Shown: positions 26,208-36,000 of the stretch, piece after piece | Layout of the letters: every line of letters begins with the position of its first letter | Numbering within the stretch: position 1 is the stretch's first letter | DNA from: an uncultured Lachnospiraceae bacterium | GTDB lineage: Bacteria > Bacillota > Clostridia > Lachnospirales > Lachnospiraceae | DNA: 64,000 nt | Direction of reading: 5' to 3' | Assembly: GCA_910584845.1 (NCBI GenBank) | Contig: CAJUDH010000014.1 | Span: 1-64,000 of the forward strand | The notes under the pieces: generated by a model | Databases searched by the model: none | Told to the model about the DNA's origin: nothing | What the model saw: the letters and a program-made list of their open reading frames with translations, nothing else | Translations under genes and position numbers: made by a program

Positions 26208-27641
26208 CTATATGGAATCCAGTTCCCTTCCATTGGAAGCAATCACCTGCTTATACCAATAAAACGACTTCTTCCTAAGCCTTTTAAAGCTCCCCTTACC
26301 TTCATTGTCCCTGTCCACATAAATAAAGCCATACCGCTTTTTCATCTCTCCGGTTCCATTAGAAACCAGATCAATACATCCCCATGTGGTGTATCCCCAA
26401 AGCTCAACCCCATCCTCTTCTACCGCCTTTATCATCTCCTTTATATGGCTTCTCAGATAATCAATCCGATAATCATCCTCAATGACCCCATTCTCATCCG
26501 GGATATCCTCTGCCCCGAATCCGTTCTCTACAATGAACAGCGGCTTCTGATAACGGTCATAAAGCACGTTCAGCGTGATCCTAAGCCCCAGAGGATCAAT
26601 AGGCCACCCCCAATCGCTGGTCTTTAAATGAGGATTTATCAGTGTGGGGAACACATTTCCTTCCGTTATATCTTTCCCTCCGGCATCCGCGCTGCTGACA
26701 CGGGAATTGTAATAAGAAAAGCTGACAAAATCCACGGTATATTCCTCAAGCAGTTCCCTGTCTCCCTGCATATAGGGAATCTGTATTCCCTCCCGCTCAT
26801 ATCTTTTTATCAGGTAAGCCGGATACTTTCCCCTCGCCTGCACATCAATCAAAGAATAGCCGTCTCTGTCATCGCACACTGCCTTCCAGTAATCCTCCGG
26901 CCTGCAGCTTTCCGGATAGTAAGGCCCTGCTGCCAGCATACATCCAATCTTATTTTCCGGGTTGACCTCATGCCCGATCTTTACGGCCAACGCGCTTGCC
27001 ACCAGTTCATAGTGGGCAGCATCCGCAATTACCTGCTTCTCATTTTCCCCCTCATCAAAACTTATGCCCGCAGCGCTAAAGGGCAGATGGTATATCATAT
27101 TGATCTCATTAAACGTAATCCAGTAGGTGACCAGTTCCCTAAATCGCGTAAACAGGGTTACCGCCAGCTTTTCATAAAAAGAAATCATGTCCCGGCTCTT
27201 CCATCCCCCATATTTTTTCACCAGCTCCATGGGGCAGTCAAAATGGGAAATGGTCACCAGCGGCTGGATACCGTATCTGCGGCACTCCAGAAAAACTTTT
27301 TCGTAAAAAGAAAGCCCTGCCTCATTGGGCTTCTCCTCATCCCCCTTTGGAAAAATCCTCGTCCAGCTGATTGACATGCGGTATACCTTAAATCCCATCT
27401 CGGCAAACAAGGCGATATCTTCCTTGTAGTGGTGATAAAAGTCAATGGCATCATGGGCGGGATAAAAATGCCCGTCATCGCACCGGAAACTTTTCATCCT
27501 CCCGGACGCCACCCCAAACCGGTCCTTGCCCGCCGGAAGCAGGTCAATATTGGCAATCCCCCTTCCGCCTTCCGCATATCCTCCTTCACATTGATTGGCC
27601 GCCGTGGCACCTCCCCATAAAAAATTCACTGGCAAACTCAT
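26208..27641 (-). CDS. GH1 6-phospho-beta-glucosidase
   Basis: 477-residue family 1 glycosidase that cleaves phosphorylated aryl- or cello-type beta-glucosides in the cytoplasm. Acid/base Glu179 is in TFNEIN and nucleophile Glu372 in IVENGFG. The phosphate-binding set S427, K435 and Y437 (VSNGTGEMKKRYGF) marks the 6-phospho subgroup rather than plain beta-glucosidase. ATG 27641 follows GGGAGG; an in-frame codon 54 bases upstream has no such site. No PTS gene is nearby, so the phosphosugar must come from a transporter elsewhere. The AT-rich setting suggests acquisition. Confidence 0.93.
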   Translation of the reverse strand: MSLPVNFLWGGATAANQCEGGYAEGGRGIANIDLLPAGKDRFGVASGRMKSFRCDDGHFYPAHDAIDFYHHYKEDIALFAEMGFKVYRMSISWTRIFPKGDEEKPNEAGLSFYEKVFLECRRYGIQPLVTISHFDCPMELVKKYGGWKSRDMISFYEKLAVTLFTRFRELVTYWITFNEINMIYHLPFSAAGISFDEGENEKQVIADAAHYELVASALAVKIGHEVNPENKIGCMLAAGPYYPESCRPEDYWKAVCDDRDGYSLIDVQARGKYPAYLIKRYEREGIQIPYMQGDRELLEEYTVDFVSFSYYNSRVSSADAGGKDITEGNVFPTLINPHLKTSDWGWPIDPLGLRITLNVLYDRYQKPLFIVENGFGAEDIPDENGVIEDDYRIDYLRSHIKEMIKAVEEDGVELWGYTTWGCIDLVSNGTGEMKKRYGFIYVDRDNEGKGSFKRLRKKSFYWYKQVIASNGRELDSI

Positions 27642-27674
27642 AGGTAAACCTCCCTTTTTTGTTATCGTGAATTG

Positions 27675-27725
27675 ATTATAGCAGCCCAAAGTCAATGAGG
27701 GTGAAAAGTTTCCATTTTGGAAACT
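27675..27725 (-). promoter_or_regulatory. Promoter and operator-like palindrome of the GH1 gene
   Basis: On the minus strand TATAAT lies at 27675-27680 and there is no good -35. Just upstream is AGTTTCC-n5-GGAAACT (27707-27713, 27719-27725). A weak -35 with a palindrome above it fits control by the adjacent RpiR-type protein, possibly as activator. Confidence 0.55.
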
Positions 27726-27727
27726 CT

Positions 27728-28507
27728 TTAGACCATTTCCTTCCCCGCCCCGCCTTTTTCAGACTGCAATTTCCTTAACTGAGCAATGATAATGTCAACT
27801 ACAAACCGCATGGCAAACTCATTAAATCTGTCATTTGTGGCGGGAACGATTAACTTGTTTTTGGAGACCGGTACATTGGGACTGCAGGTAATGACCCATG
27901 TATCGTTTGGCATATCAAGAATCTTTTTCATCACGTTTTTGTTGAATGAAAAACTGCGTCCGTTAATACTGATGATCAATATCATGATATCGCCGCTATT
28001 GCAGAAAGGTCTGGAGAAATCCGTATTGTTGATGCCTACGGGAATCGCCAGATTACCCAGCTCTATCTGTAAAATCTGGCAAATCGACCGGGCCTCCCCC
28101 TGGGCAAAAAGGTGAATCTCCCTATGTCCGTCCATATCTTTTATGAGCTTTCTTAAAACCCTATAATCTATAGTCCTTTCTATGTGCTGCAATAATTGGG
28201 TATACTTCTCTGTAAATCCCATAACATTCTTCTTCAAATCAGGGATCGCGTCAAAAACAGGTTTTTTCTGTTCCTGCGCCTCCAAATATTCCACACAGGA
28301 ATCCTTAAAATCGGAATAGCTTTCATACCCCAGCCTCTTTACAAATTTGGATATCTGACCTTTTGACACAAAGCAGGCCTCCGCCACTTCGCTGATGGAC
28401 AGGACAGGAATCCTGCTCAGATTTCGTTTGATATAGTCGCTGATCACATACGCCGAATCCTCACAATCATGAGAATTCAATATATCGTTTAATTTACTGT
28501 CAATCAT
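27728..28507 (-). CDS. RpiR/MurR-family transcriptional regulator
   Basis: 259 aa. An N-terminal helix-turn-helix (LSISEVAEACFVSKGQISKF) is followed by a C-terminal SIS-type sugar-phosphate-binding domain (FAQGEARSICQILQIELG; SGDIMILIISINGRS). It likely senses the phosphosugar handled by the next gene and controls it through the palindrome at 27707-27725. GGAGGG lies five bases before ATG 28507. Same strand and order as the GH1 and YczE-type genes, giving a three-gene unit. Confidence 0.88.
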   Translation of the reverse strand: MIDSKLNDILNSHDCEDSAYVISDYIKRNLSRIPVLSISEVAEACFVSKGQISKFVKRLGYESYSDFKDSCVEYLEAQEQKKPVFDAIPDLKKNVMGFTEKYTQLLQHIERTIDYRVLRKLIKDMDGHREIHLFAQGEARSICQILQIELGNLAIPVGINNTDFSRPFCNSGDIMILIISINGRSFSFNKNVMKKILDMPNDTWVITCSPNVPVSKNKLIVPATNDRFNEFAMRFVVDIIIAQLRKLQSEKGGAGKEMV

Positions 28508-28558
28508 AACGTCCCTCCCGGTTGTAATCCCATTCCAATACTCGTTTTGTTTCAATTT

Positions 28559-28903
28559 TCACTTTGAAAGTCCCGCCTGACTTTTCTGTACAGACCGCAG
28601 CCGCTTATATTTTCTCGTCCCATATATCATAATAAATATAGTCATAACAATCTGTGACAGTATGGTTGTCATGGCAGCTCCCTGTACCCGGGTGTATAAA
28701 TATACAAAAAAATATCTAAAAGAACATTTAGCGTGGATGAAAGGGTATGGAAAAAGCATAACACGGCTGTCGCCGATTCCCCGCAATATGGCAGTATATA
28801 TATTATAACTTGCCAAGAAGTGAAATCCAATAAAAATAATACAAAGTTGAAGTCCTGCCTGGATTGCCAATCTGTCATCGAAAGTAAGATGTTTTTTGCT
28901 CAT
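28559..28903 (-). pseudogene. IS30 transposase start joined to a broken MATE gene
   Basis: ATG 28903 has a good site (GGAGG) and opens MSKKHLTFDDRLAIQAGL, the start of IS30-family transposases. After about 20 codons the chain turns into a MATE fragment: FLASYNIYTAILRGIGDSRV, then in another frame STLNVLLDIFLYIYTP, then back to VQGAAMTTILSQIVMTIF to 28559. So a deletion fused an IS30 5' end to a MATE pseudogene that itself has frameshifts. Confidence 0.65.
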
Positions 28904-28959
28904 GTTATCCTCCAATCTGAAGACAGGGCAAATAAGATTGTATCGCAGACAGCAAGAAA

Positions 28960-29072
28960 GAGAAACCTCGAAATTGCAACTGCAACCTCAAGACTTCTCT
29001 TTCATGTAATTGTAAATGCAACATCGGATATTGCATTTAACTTTTCAATTAACCTAAATTTAATATTAAATT
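28960..29072 (-). repeat. IS30-like terminal/subterminal repeats, right copy
   Basis: Contains ATTGCAACTGCAACC (about 28974-28987), ATGTAATTGTAAATGCAAC (29004-29022) and the inverted TTTCAATTAACC (29043-29054) followed by an AT-rich end. It lies directly upstream of the IS30 transposase start on the minus strand, so it is probably that element's terminus. Its mate is at 24927-25046. Confidence 0.5.
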
Positions 29073-29119
29073 CCGCCCCCTCCCCTATCGTCCCTTTACA
29101 TCCATCAAACAACATCCCC

Positions 29120-29147
29120 TTGCCATATCCCCTTTTTGTGGTAAACT
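29120..29147 (+). promoter_or_regulatory. Probable promoter of the serine dehydratase operon
   Basis: TTGCCA (29120-29125) and TAAACT (29142-29147), 16-base spacer, about 65 bases before the sdaAB start. Confidence 0.5.
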
Positions 29148-29212
29148 ATTCCCATAACCAGCTAAAAACCACCGGATTTCAATCCACACAATTACGAAAC
29201 GAGGGAAATACC

Positions 29213-29893
29213 ATGTCATTTATCAGTATGTTCGATGTCCTGGGCCCCAACATGGTCGGGCCTTCCAGCTCCCACACGGCCGGGGCCTGTTCCATCGCCC
29301 TGATTGCCCGGAAAATGCTGGGCGAGCCTGTAAGCCGGGTGGACTTTACCCTTTATGGTTCCTTTGCCAAAACATATCACGGCCATGGCACAGACCGGGC
29401 CCTTCTTGGGGGTATCATGGGGTTTTCCACCGATGACGAGCGGATCCCCGAAGCATACGCCTTGGCCGGCCGCCAAGGGATAGCCTACAATTTTTCCTAT
29501 GACCACACCGAAACCGAACTGCACCCCAACACGGTAGATATACGGCTGGCCGGCATCTACGGCAATGCCGTTTCCCTGCGGGGGGAATCGGTAGGGGGCG
29601 GGAAAATCCGCATCTCCCGCATCAACGGGATCGCTGTGGATTTTTCCGGCGACTACAACACCTTAATTGTCGTACATAAAGACCGTATCGGCATGGCCGC
29701 CCACATTACCAGGTGCTTGAGCGAAGGCATGGTGAATATAGCCTTTATGCGGCTGTTCCGGGAATCCAAAGGGGATACTGCCTATAGTATTGTGGAATTT
29801 GACGGGGCACTGTCTAACGATGTACAGGAGAAAATTAAAGAAAAACCGGATGTGCAACAAGTGATGGCCATTCGCATCCAGGAGGGACAATAA
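29213..29893 (+). CDS. sdaAB: L-serine ammonia-lyase, iron-sulfur-dependent, beta subunit
   Basis: 226 aa. The beta chain of the two-subunit Fe-S L-serine dehydratase that turns serine into pyruvate and ammonia. It opens SMFDVLGPNMVGPSSSHTAG, the family signature, and ends in an ACT-type regulatory domain (LIVVHKDRIGMAAHITRCL). ATG 29213 has GAGGGA seven bases upstream; the open frame extends further left but without start signals. Its stop overlaps the alpha-subunit ATG, so synthesis is coupled. Confidence 0.95.
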   Translation: MSFISMFDVLGPNMVGPSSSHTAGACSIALIARKMLGEPVSRVDFTLYGSFAKTYHGHGTDRALLGGIMGFSTDDERIPEAYALAGRQGIAYNFSYDHTETELHPNTVDIRLAGIYGNAVSLRGESVGGGKIRISRINGIAVDFSGDYNTLIVVHKDRIGMAAHITRCLSEGMVNIAFMRLFRESKGDTAYSIVEFDGALSNDVQEKIKEKPDVQQVMAIRIQEGQ

Positions 29894-30762
29894 TGGATTT
29901 TAAAAACGCGGCAGAGCTGCTTTTGCTCTGTGAAAAAGAGAAATGCCCCATTTCCGAGATTATGAAACGCCGGGAATGCCATTTGGCGGAAACGACAATG
30001 GAAGATTTAGAGGCACGGATGCGCAGGGTACTGGCAATTATGCGAAAGTCTTCCGCCGAGCCCCTTGCCAAACCACGCCGTTCCATGGGGGGGCTTTTAG
30101 GCGGTGAAGCCCGCCTGGTAGACCTCCACCGCCGGGAAGGGAAATCGGTCTGTGGGGATGTGCTTTCCCGGGCCGTCGCCTATGCTATGGGCGTGCTGGA
30201 AGTCAACAGTTCTATGGGGCTCATTGTAGCGGCGCCCACCGCCGGTTCATCGGGGGTCGTCCCCGGGGTCTTTCTGGCCCTCCAAAAAGAGCATAGCCTT
30301 TCTGACGAAGAACTCCTCCCCGCATTATACAATTCCAGCGCAGTAGGGTTCCTTGCCATGCGCAACGCCTCGGTGGCCGGCGCGGTGGCCGGGTGCCAGG
30401 CGGAAATAGGTGTGGCTTCTGCCATGGCGGCGTCCGGGGCTGTGGAGCTTATGGGCGGCACGCCCCCCCAATGCCTGGACGCAGCTTCCACCGCGCTTAT
30501 GAACCTGCTGGGGCTGGTGTGCGACCCGGTAGGGGGGCTGGTGGAATACCCTTGCCAATACCGCAACGCCATCGGGGCCGCCAATGCGCTGACGGCAGCC
30601 GAACTGGCCTTAAGCGGGGTAAAACAGCTGATCCCTTTTGATGAGATGCTGGCCGCCATGTACCATGTAGGGCGGCGCTTGGCACCGGAATTTAAGGAAA
30701 CTGCCCAGGGTGGATGCGCGGCTACGCCGGCGGGATGCGCAGCTTGCGGAAACGCCCGATGA
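29893..30762 (+). CDS. sdaAA: L-serine ammonia-lyase, iron-sulfur-dependent, alpha subunit
   Basis: 289 aa. Catalytic chain with AAPTAGSSGVVPG and the conserved cysteines in GCQAEIG, VCDPVGGLVEYP and PCQYRNAIG that hold the [4Fe-4S] cluster. Oxygen-sensitive in known relatives, which suits an anaerobe. It shares ATAATG with the beta-subunit stop. A few extra C-terminal residues (cysteine- and alanine-rich) follow the usual end. Terminator follows at 30875. Confidence 0.95.
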   Translation: MDFKNAAELLLLCEKEKCPISEIMKRRECHLAETTMEDLEARMRRVLAIMRKSSAEPLAKPRRSMGGLLGGEARLVDLHRREGKSVCGDVLSRAVAYAMGVLEVNSSMGLIVAAPTAGSSGVVPGVFLALQKEHSLSDEELLPALYNSSAVGFLAMRNASVAGAVAGCQAEIGVASAMAASGAVELMGGTPPQCLDAASTALMNLLGLVCDPVGGLVEYPCQYRNAIGAANALTAAELALSGVKQLIPFDEMLAAMYHVGRRLAPEFKETAQGGCAATPAGCAACGNAR

Positions 30763-30874
30763 CACCTATGGGCAAAACCCTGTATAGGTAAACCATCCCT
30801 TTCCCTTTGGGCTTTCCCCTGCCCTGTACACACCCCGCAAAACATTTTTATAAAACAGGCTTTCCTATACAGAA

Positions 30875-30910
30875 AAACAGGGCAGGGGAAAAGGGACACC
30901 TGCCCTGTTT
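30875..30910. terminator. Strong bidirectional terminator
   Basis: Perfect 12-base-pair stem (30875-30886 with 30899-30910), 12-base loop, T-rich on either side. It ends sdaAB-sdaAA from the left and the dextran operon from the right. Confidence 0.85.
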
Positions 30911-30988
30911 TCCCTGCCCGCCCTGCTGTCTGCCACCCTATGGCAAAATCCGAATACCCGGATGGATGGCAGGCGCTTTCCTCTGCCT

Positions 30989-32953
30989 TTATTCCATCAC
31001 CACCATAGTATAATACTCCAGGTATGGCAACGTAAACGTCACCGTCCCGTCCTTTTGCGTAAACGCCACCTCTTCCAATATCCCGTCCTGCCAGTCAGGA
31101 GAAGCTACCCATACCTTTGTGGGGGGTTTTGTACAATAATGGCTGACTGTTACCTGTTCTTTCCGGTTAGGCGCCGTCTGGGCCAGGCCCTTGTCCACCC
31201 AGCTGTCATGGGACGCGCCGTCAAAATTGAGCAAGTGGAGGATTTCCCTCTGCGGCTCCCCGGCTTGGCGCTTCTGCTTTGTAAAAGAAGTCACGTTCCC
31301 CGGCTGAAAGCCGGATCCGGTACGCCGTCCGCCCACAAAAGTTTCATCCCGCACCTCTGTAAGCCCCGGCCCCCGCAGAAAATTTTCATAAGCCACCATA
31401 AAATCATAGCCCCGGCGGATGTCCTCTTCCAGGCCCCTTGTAATCTGCATAGAATTGCCCGGATAATACTCGCTGGAAAGCATCCCCGTATCCCCCAGCT
31501 CTAAGTGGCTGGCCCCTGCAGACATTAGCACTGCATTTACATAGTTAATAGACGGCGTATTAAAATTTTCCGATTTTGGCGCCCCGTAATTCATATAGGC
31601 AGCAATCACCGTCCCCTTCCTCCCGCCGCTGCTTTTATAGATTCCGTCAACCTTTTCCTTTAAGGCGGCAAAATCCGGCGTGTCGGAAGGCCATACTTCC
31701 ATATAGACAATATCATAATCCACCGCCTTTAGCTGTGGCTCCATCCCATAAGAAGATACCGGATTGAAAATCACTTTTTTCCCCAGTTCGTCCACCAGGC
31801 GGTTTAGCATGGGGACATAGGCGTTGTCCAGCTGGATTTCCTTCCCTTCATAATCATACCGCTTCCCCCTGGGCCCCAGGGAGTCCACCTGGATCCCGTC
31901 ATAAGGGTAGGCCGCAAACAGGTCTTGATGGACTTTAATATAATAGTCCTGCCATAAACGGTTTGCCGGGTTCATCAGCCAGAATTTTTCTGTCTCCCAG
32001 CCGATCCCTGAAATATCGTGGACATCCTGCTCCTGATGGCGCTGGTCACAATACATCCCCCATTCCGGGCTTACCCCCGCCTGCTGGTAATTGTCATAAG
32101 CGCCAAAAATCAAATTGTAAAAAAAGGATTTCATATTCAGGTCATGGCCGATGCGGATGGTATCCAGAAGCGTCTGCCTTCTAGCCAGGGAACGGTTTAA
32201 AGTATTCCAGGTGTCCGCAGGGGCTTCTACTGTGCCTGCCAGAGGTTTTTCCTGGGTATCAAACACATCATAGTAGAACAGCCCGTTAATATGATGGTTT
32301 TTCAACCTTTCCAACGCCCCGGCCACTTCCCCGGCAGGCCGGTCCATTTTTGTCACATAACCATATCTGGGAAATACATTCCAGTCCGAAGATACGTCTA
32401 CCCCAGCCATTTCATAGTCTGCCAATTTCCCCTCCAGATAAAGATATGCCTCCAGGGCATATCCGGTAAAATCCCGCGGAGGCGCAGGAATGGAAAACAC
32501 AACCTGCAACGTATCCGGGCTTACAAAAAACGCCTCTTCCCAGACCGCCTTATCCAGATGCCGCAACGTCAACACTACCGTCCCGGTAGTTTTAGGCGCG
32601 CCGGAGAACTTCAATGCCCCCTGTATGGCCTCCCCCGGGTTATACATGCTCCGGTTAAGGGAAACCTCACGAAGATACTTTCCCGGGTCCTCTGCTTTCC
32701 CCGGCTTTCCCGCTCCGTCCCGGATCCCTTCCAATACCTTTCCTTCCGTCAACCCTATCCCCCCTTCTGCCCCCGGATATTCCGCTTCCATCAGAACCTG
32801 CCCCCACGCCGCCTTAGCGGGCAGTAATGTTTCCAAAACTGCCCCCGGGCAAAGGCCTGCCCCCTTTGCAGCCCATGCCAGGTTCCCCGGCGCTATAGCC
32901 CCTGCCGCTAAGGCCGCCACAAGGAAAACCGCTGTTTTACCTTTTCCTCTCAT
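30989..32953 (-). CDS. Secreted GH66 dextranase
   Basis: 654 aa. A signal peptide (residues 1 to about 29, ending LAWA) is followed by an N-terminal beta domain, a family 66 catalytic barrel and a C-terminal beta domain. Nucleophile Asp357 is in DGIQVDSLG and acid/base Glu419 in DIVYMEVWP, the same pairing as in streptococcal dextranase. Family 66 enzymes cut alpha-1,6 links inside dextran or make cyclic isomaltosides; I see no extra CBM35 insert in the catalytic domain, which favours plain dextranase. ATG 32953 follows GGAGG; two upstream Met codons are less likely. Last gene of the dextran operon, 97 bases after the multi-CBM gene. Confidence 0.92.
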   Translation of the reverse strand: MRGKGKTAVFLVAALAAGAIAPGNLAWAAKGAGLCPGAVLETLLPAKAAWGQVLMEAEYPGAEGGIGLTEGKVLEGIRDGAGKPGKAEDPGKYLREVSLNRSMYNPGEAIQGALKFSGAPKTTGTVVLTLRHLDKAVWEEAFFVSPDTLQVVFSIPAPPRDFTGYALEAYLYLEGKLADYEMAGVDVSSDWNVFPRYGYVTKMDRPAGEVAGALERLKNHHINGLFYYDVFDTQEKPLAGTVEAPADTWNTLNRSLARRQTLLDTIRIGHDLNMKSFFYNLIFGAYDNYQQAGVSPEWGMYCDQRHQEQDVHDISGIGWETEKFWLMNPANRLWQDYYIKVHQDLFAAYPYDGIQVDSLGPRGKRYDYEGKEIQLDNAYVPMLNRLVDELGKKVIFNPVSSYGMEPQLKAVDYDIVYMEVWPSDTPDFAALKEKVDGIYKSSGGRKGTVIAAYMNYGAPKSENFNTPSINYVNAVLMSAGASHLELGDTGMLSSEYYPGNSMQITRGLEEDIRRGYDFMVAYENFLRGPGLTEVRDETFVGGRRTGSGFQPGNVTSFTKQKRQAGEPQREILHLLNFDGASHDSWVDKGLAQTAPNRKEQVTVSHYCTKPPTKVWVASPDWQDGILEEVAFTQKDGTVTFTLPYLEYYTMVVME

Positions 32954-33049
32954 TATTTCCTCCATCCTGTGCACGTTTCACAGCATTGCACGCCCCATTT
33001 TATCAAGTGCGCCAGGTACCGGTGAAATATTTTATCACCTTTCCTCCAG

Positions 33050-36000
33050 CTATTCCACCGGTTCCAGTACCAGGGCGCTGACCCAGCCAAAGAAGTCCCC
33101 GTCCTGGCCCACAACCTCGATTTCATCCGACGGCTTCAGGTACAATACTTTATCTAATGGATCCCGGGACATCCCGTTATCCCCGTAATCCGAAGGCCTC
33201 CGGAAAATATTGCCCACAGGCTGCCCGTTTACCCGGATGCCAAACTGTTCCCGGGTACCGTTGGAAATCACGGCTAACTGGTACTGCCCTTCCATAAAGG
33301 ATAAGTGATCCCCCAAAGGAACCTTCAAAGCTTCCCCTGGCTGTAAATCTGCCGCAGGCAAATACAGGCTGGCGGTCCCGTAAGCCCAGGCCGGATAGCG
33401 GTATTCCTCCTGGCCTTGGGGATGGGGGCCGGGTACCGGCATCAACACCATCCGGTCCACCCAGCCATAAGGGCCGGATTCATCCCCTGGCGCGCAGATG
33501 CTGATCACATCCTCCGGATCGACATGGATGGGGCGCTGCAGCACATCCATAGTTACGGAACCCATATCAAAATCCGTCTCGTTTCTTGTAATAGAGCCAA
33601 TGCGCTCTCCATTCTTTTTGATTACCAGCGCCGTCCGGTTTCCGTTGCCCACCACAGCAAGATAGAAATCCCCACCCGGAAACGCCTCATTTGTGTTTAG
33701 GGGGATAACAATCTCATCCCCCGGCTGCAGGTCTGCCGCCGGATTGTCTTTCTGTTTGGGGTAATAATCTTCTGCCTCCCAAGAATAGTTCTCCTTGGCG
33801 TCCCCCTTTCCGGCAGTTGCCTGTGACGGGATACGGCTTAGGGCCACAGAATCCACCCAGCCATATTTCCCACCGGTTTGGCCTTCAATCGCCAGCATAT
33901 CGCCAGGCTTTAGATCCACCGGTGTTTCCATGGTGTCGTCCGTCATTTCGCCCATACCATAGCCGGTTTCCTTGCGGGTAACCGTACCTACCAGCCATCC
34001 GTTCACTTTTATCCGGAAAAATTCCCGGTTTCCACAGGATCGGACGGTCAGGCGGTAGGAACCTTCCGCAAATTTACCATGGTCTGATACGGGGATCAAA
34101 ATTTGCTCCCCCGGCTGCAAATCCGCCGCCGGATTGTCATTTTGCGCCCGGTAATATGCCTCCCCCTGATAGGTCAGCTTTCCGTCCTCCACCGAAGTAT
34201 GGGGCTGGGCGCCGGCCTCGAAATCCCCTGCCAGCTCAGTGAGGATCCGCCCCCCTGTCCTTCCCAGGAACCTTTCCCCGGATACCTTCCGCCTGCTGTT
34301 AAGCACGATTTTATCCACCCAGTTTCCGTAGTTATCCGTATCCTGCTCTAAGAACTCCACCGTAAGGATATCCCCCGGCTTCAAATGTATCCGCTCATCG
34401 CCAAGTTCCCTGGTTATATGCCTCATTTCATAGCCAGAACCGGCCCTGGTTCCGGACAATACCTGGACGCCATTGACACATACGGCCCAGTTTTCCATAA
34501 CCCCTGTAGTGTAAAGGGTAAAATGATAGTCGTTTTCCGCAAAGCCGTCCGCGGCCAGGATCGGGAATTCTACTTTCTTGGAAGGATGGTTGACATTTGC
34601 CACTTTCCCTCCGGCTTCCAGTTCATCCGGGTAAAAGTCTTCTGCTTCCAAAGTAATCTTTGATATTGGCGGCGTAGCCTCTTGCGCCGCCTGCCCCGTT
34701 TCTTCTAGTTTCACGTAATCCACCCAGCCATAAGGGCCTGCCCCTGAAAACCCCGGGGCGTAGATCGTGATTACATCCTCTTGCTTTAGAGAAAGCACAA
34801 AAGGAAGTTTTGCCTCATTCATATCCTCCCAATCCGTCTTATCCCGGGAGGCCATCCCTACCGGAACGCCATTGACCAAAACCATCAATTTTGTCCGGGT
34901 TCCGCTGGAACGGACGGAAAGCATATAGTTGCTTTCCGCAAAGCCATCCAGGTCCTTCACCGGTATGGCAAAGGCATCCCCCGGCTGCAAATCTGCATAC
35001 TGCCCCTGTTCCCCTGCGGCTTTATCATAATAATCCATTGCCGGGTAATACAGTTCATTTTTTGAATTTTGGTTTATCAGCCCATAAAGCCCCAAATCCC
35101 TTGCCTCAAATTCTACATACTGCCCATCCCCGGCCAGCTCAAATGGGACCTTGATCTTTTTCCCATCCTCTTTGACCAGGAACAAGGACAGGTTTTCTTT
35201 TGAATCTACTGCCCTGGCAAGCCTGCCCGTTTGCCCACTGGTAAAGCCTTCCGGAATGGGGATCCGGATGCGTAATGCCCCTGACGGGCCGACTTGGGCC
35301 CCATCCATCTCCAGGGAAATGGTGTAAAAGCTCATGGCGGGGGCGCTTTCTTGTGTAAACCCAAAAATTCCCCGGACGGTTTCCAAAACCATATCATCGG
35401 CCGGCTCTACAAAAAGCGTGGCCCCTGCAGGCACTACGCCCGCCTCGGCTTCCACCTCCACCCCTGCCGATTCCTCTGCAAACGTTTTGCCGGGCTTCAA
35501 AGACATATAATCCACCCAGCCAAAATGGTTGTCTGCTTTTATCGTAACCGTTTGGCCCTTTGACAGGTTCAACACCCTATCGGGGACGCAGATGCCATAA
35601 TCCCCCCAGCCGGTACCGCCCCTTTCAATTGCCGCTTTTTCTTCCCCGTCTACCAAAACCTTATAATTCTGGCCGCCGCATACCCGAAGCAAAAGGTTGT
35701 AGCGTCCACCCTCAAACGCCTCGTCGTCCGGTATAGGGAAGTGGATCTCCTCCGACGGCTGCAAATCTGCCGCCGCGCCTCCGTCTGTATTCTTGTAATA
35801 ATATTTCTCCCCCTCAAACTTCCAGGCATCCTCGTCTACGATCAGGTAAACCCCGCCGTAAACCCCTTCATGGGGTTCCATCTGAAAACAAAGCCTCCTG
35901 CCTTCCAGCCATGTCCCTGGCATTGGCTCCAGGTCATCCCCTGGCTCTGGGGCAAAGTAAAGCTCGCATTCATCCGAATACCCTTCTGGGACCGGAAGAT

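Noticed and set aside
28733..29212. N-terminal extension of the serine dehydratase beta subunit
   Set aside because: The conserved family start and ribosome site are at 29213; upstream frame crosses IS30-like repeats.
32490..33188. Plus-strand ORFs opposite the GH66 and CBM genes
   Set aside because: Low-complexity Pro/Ser/Arg translations typical of the reverse strand of GC-rich genes.
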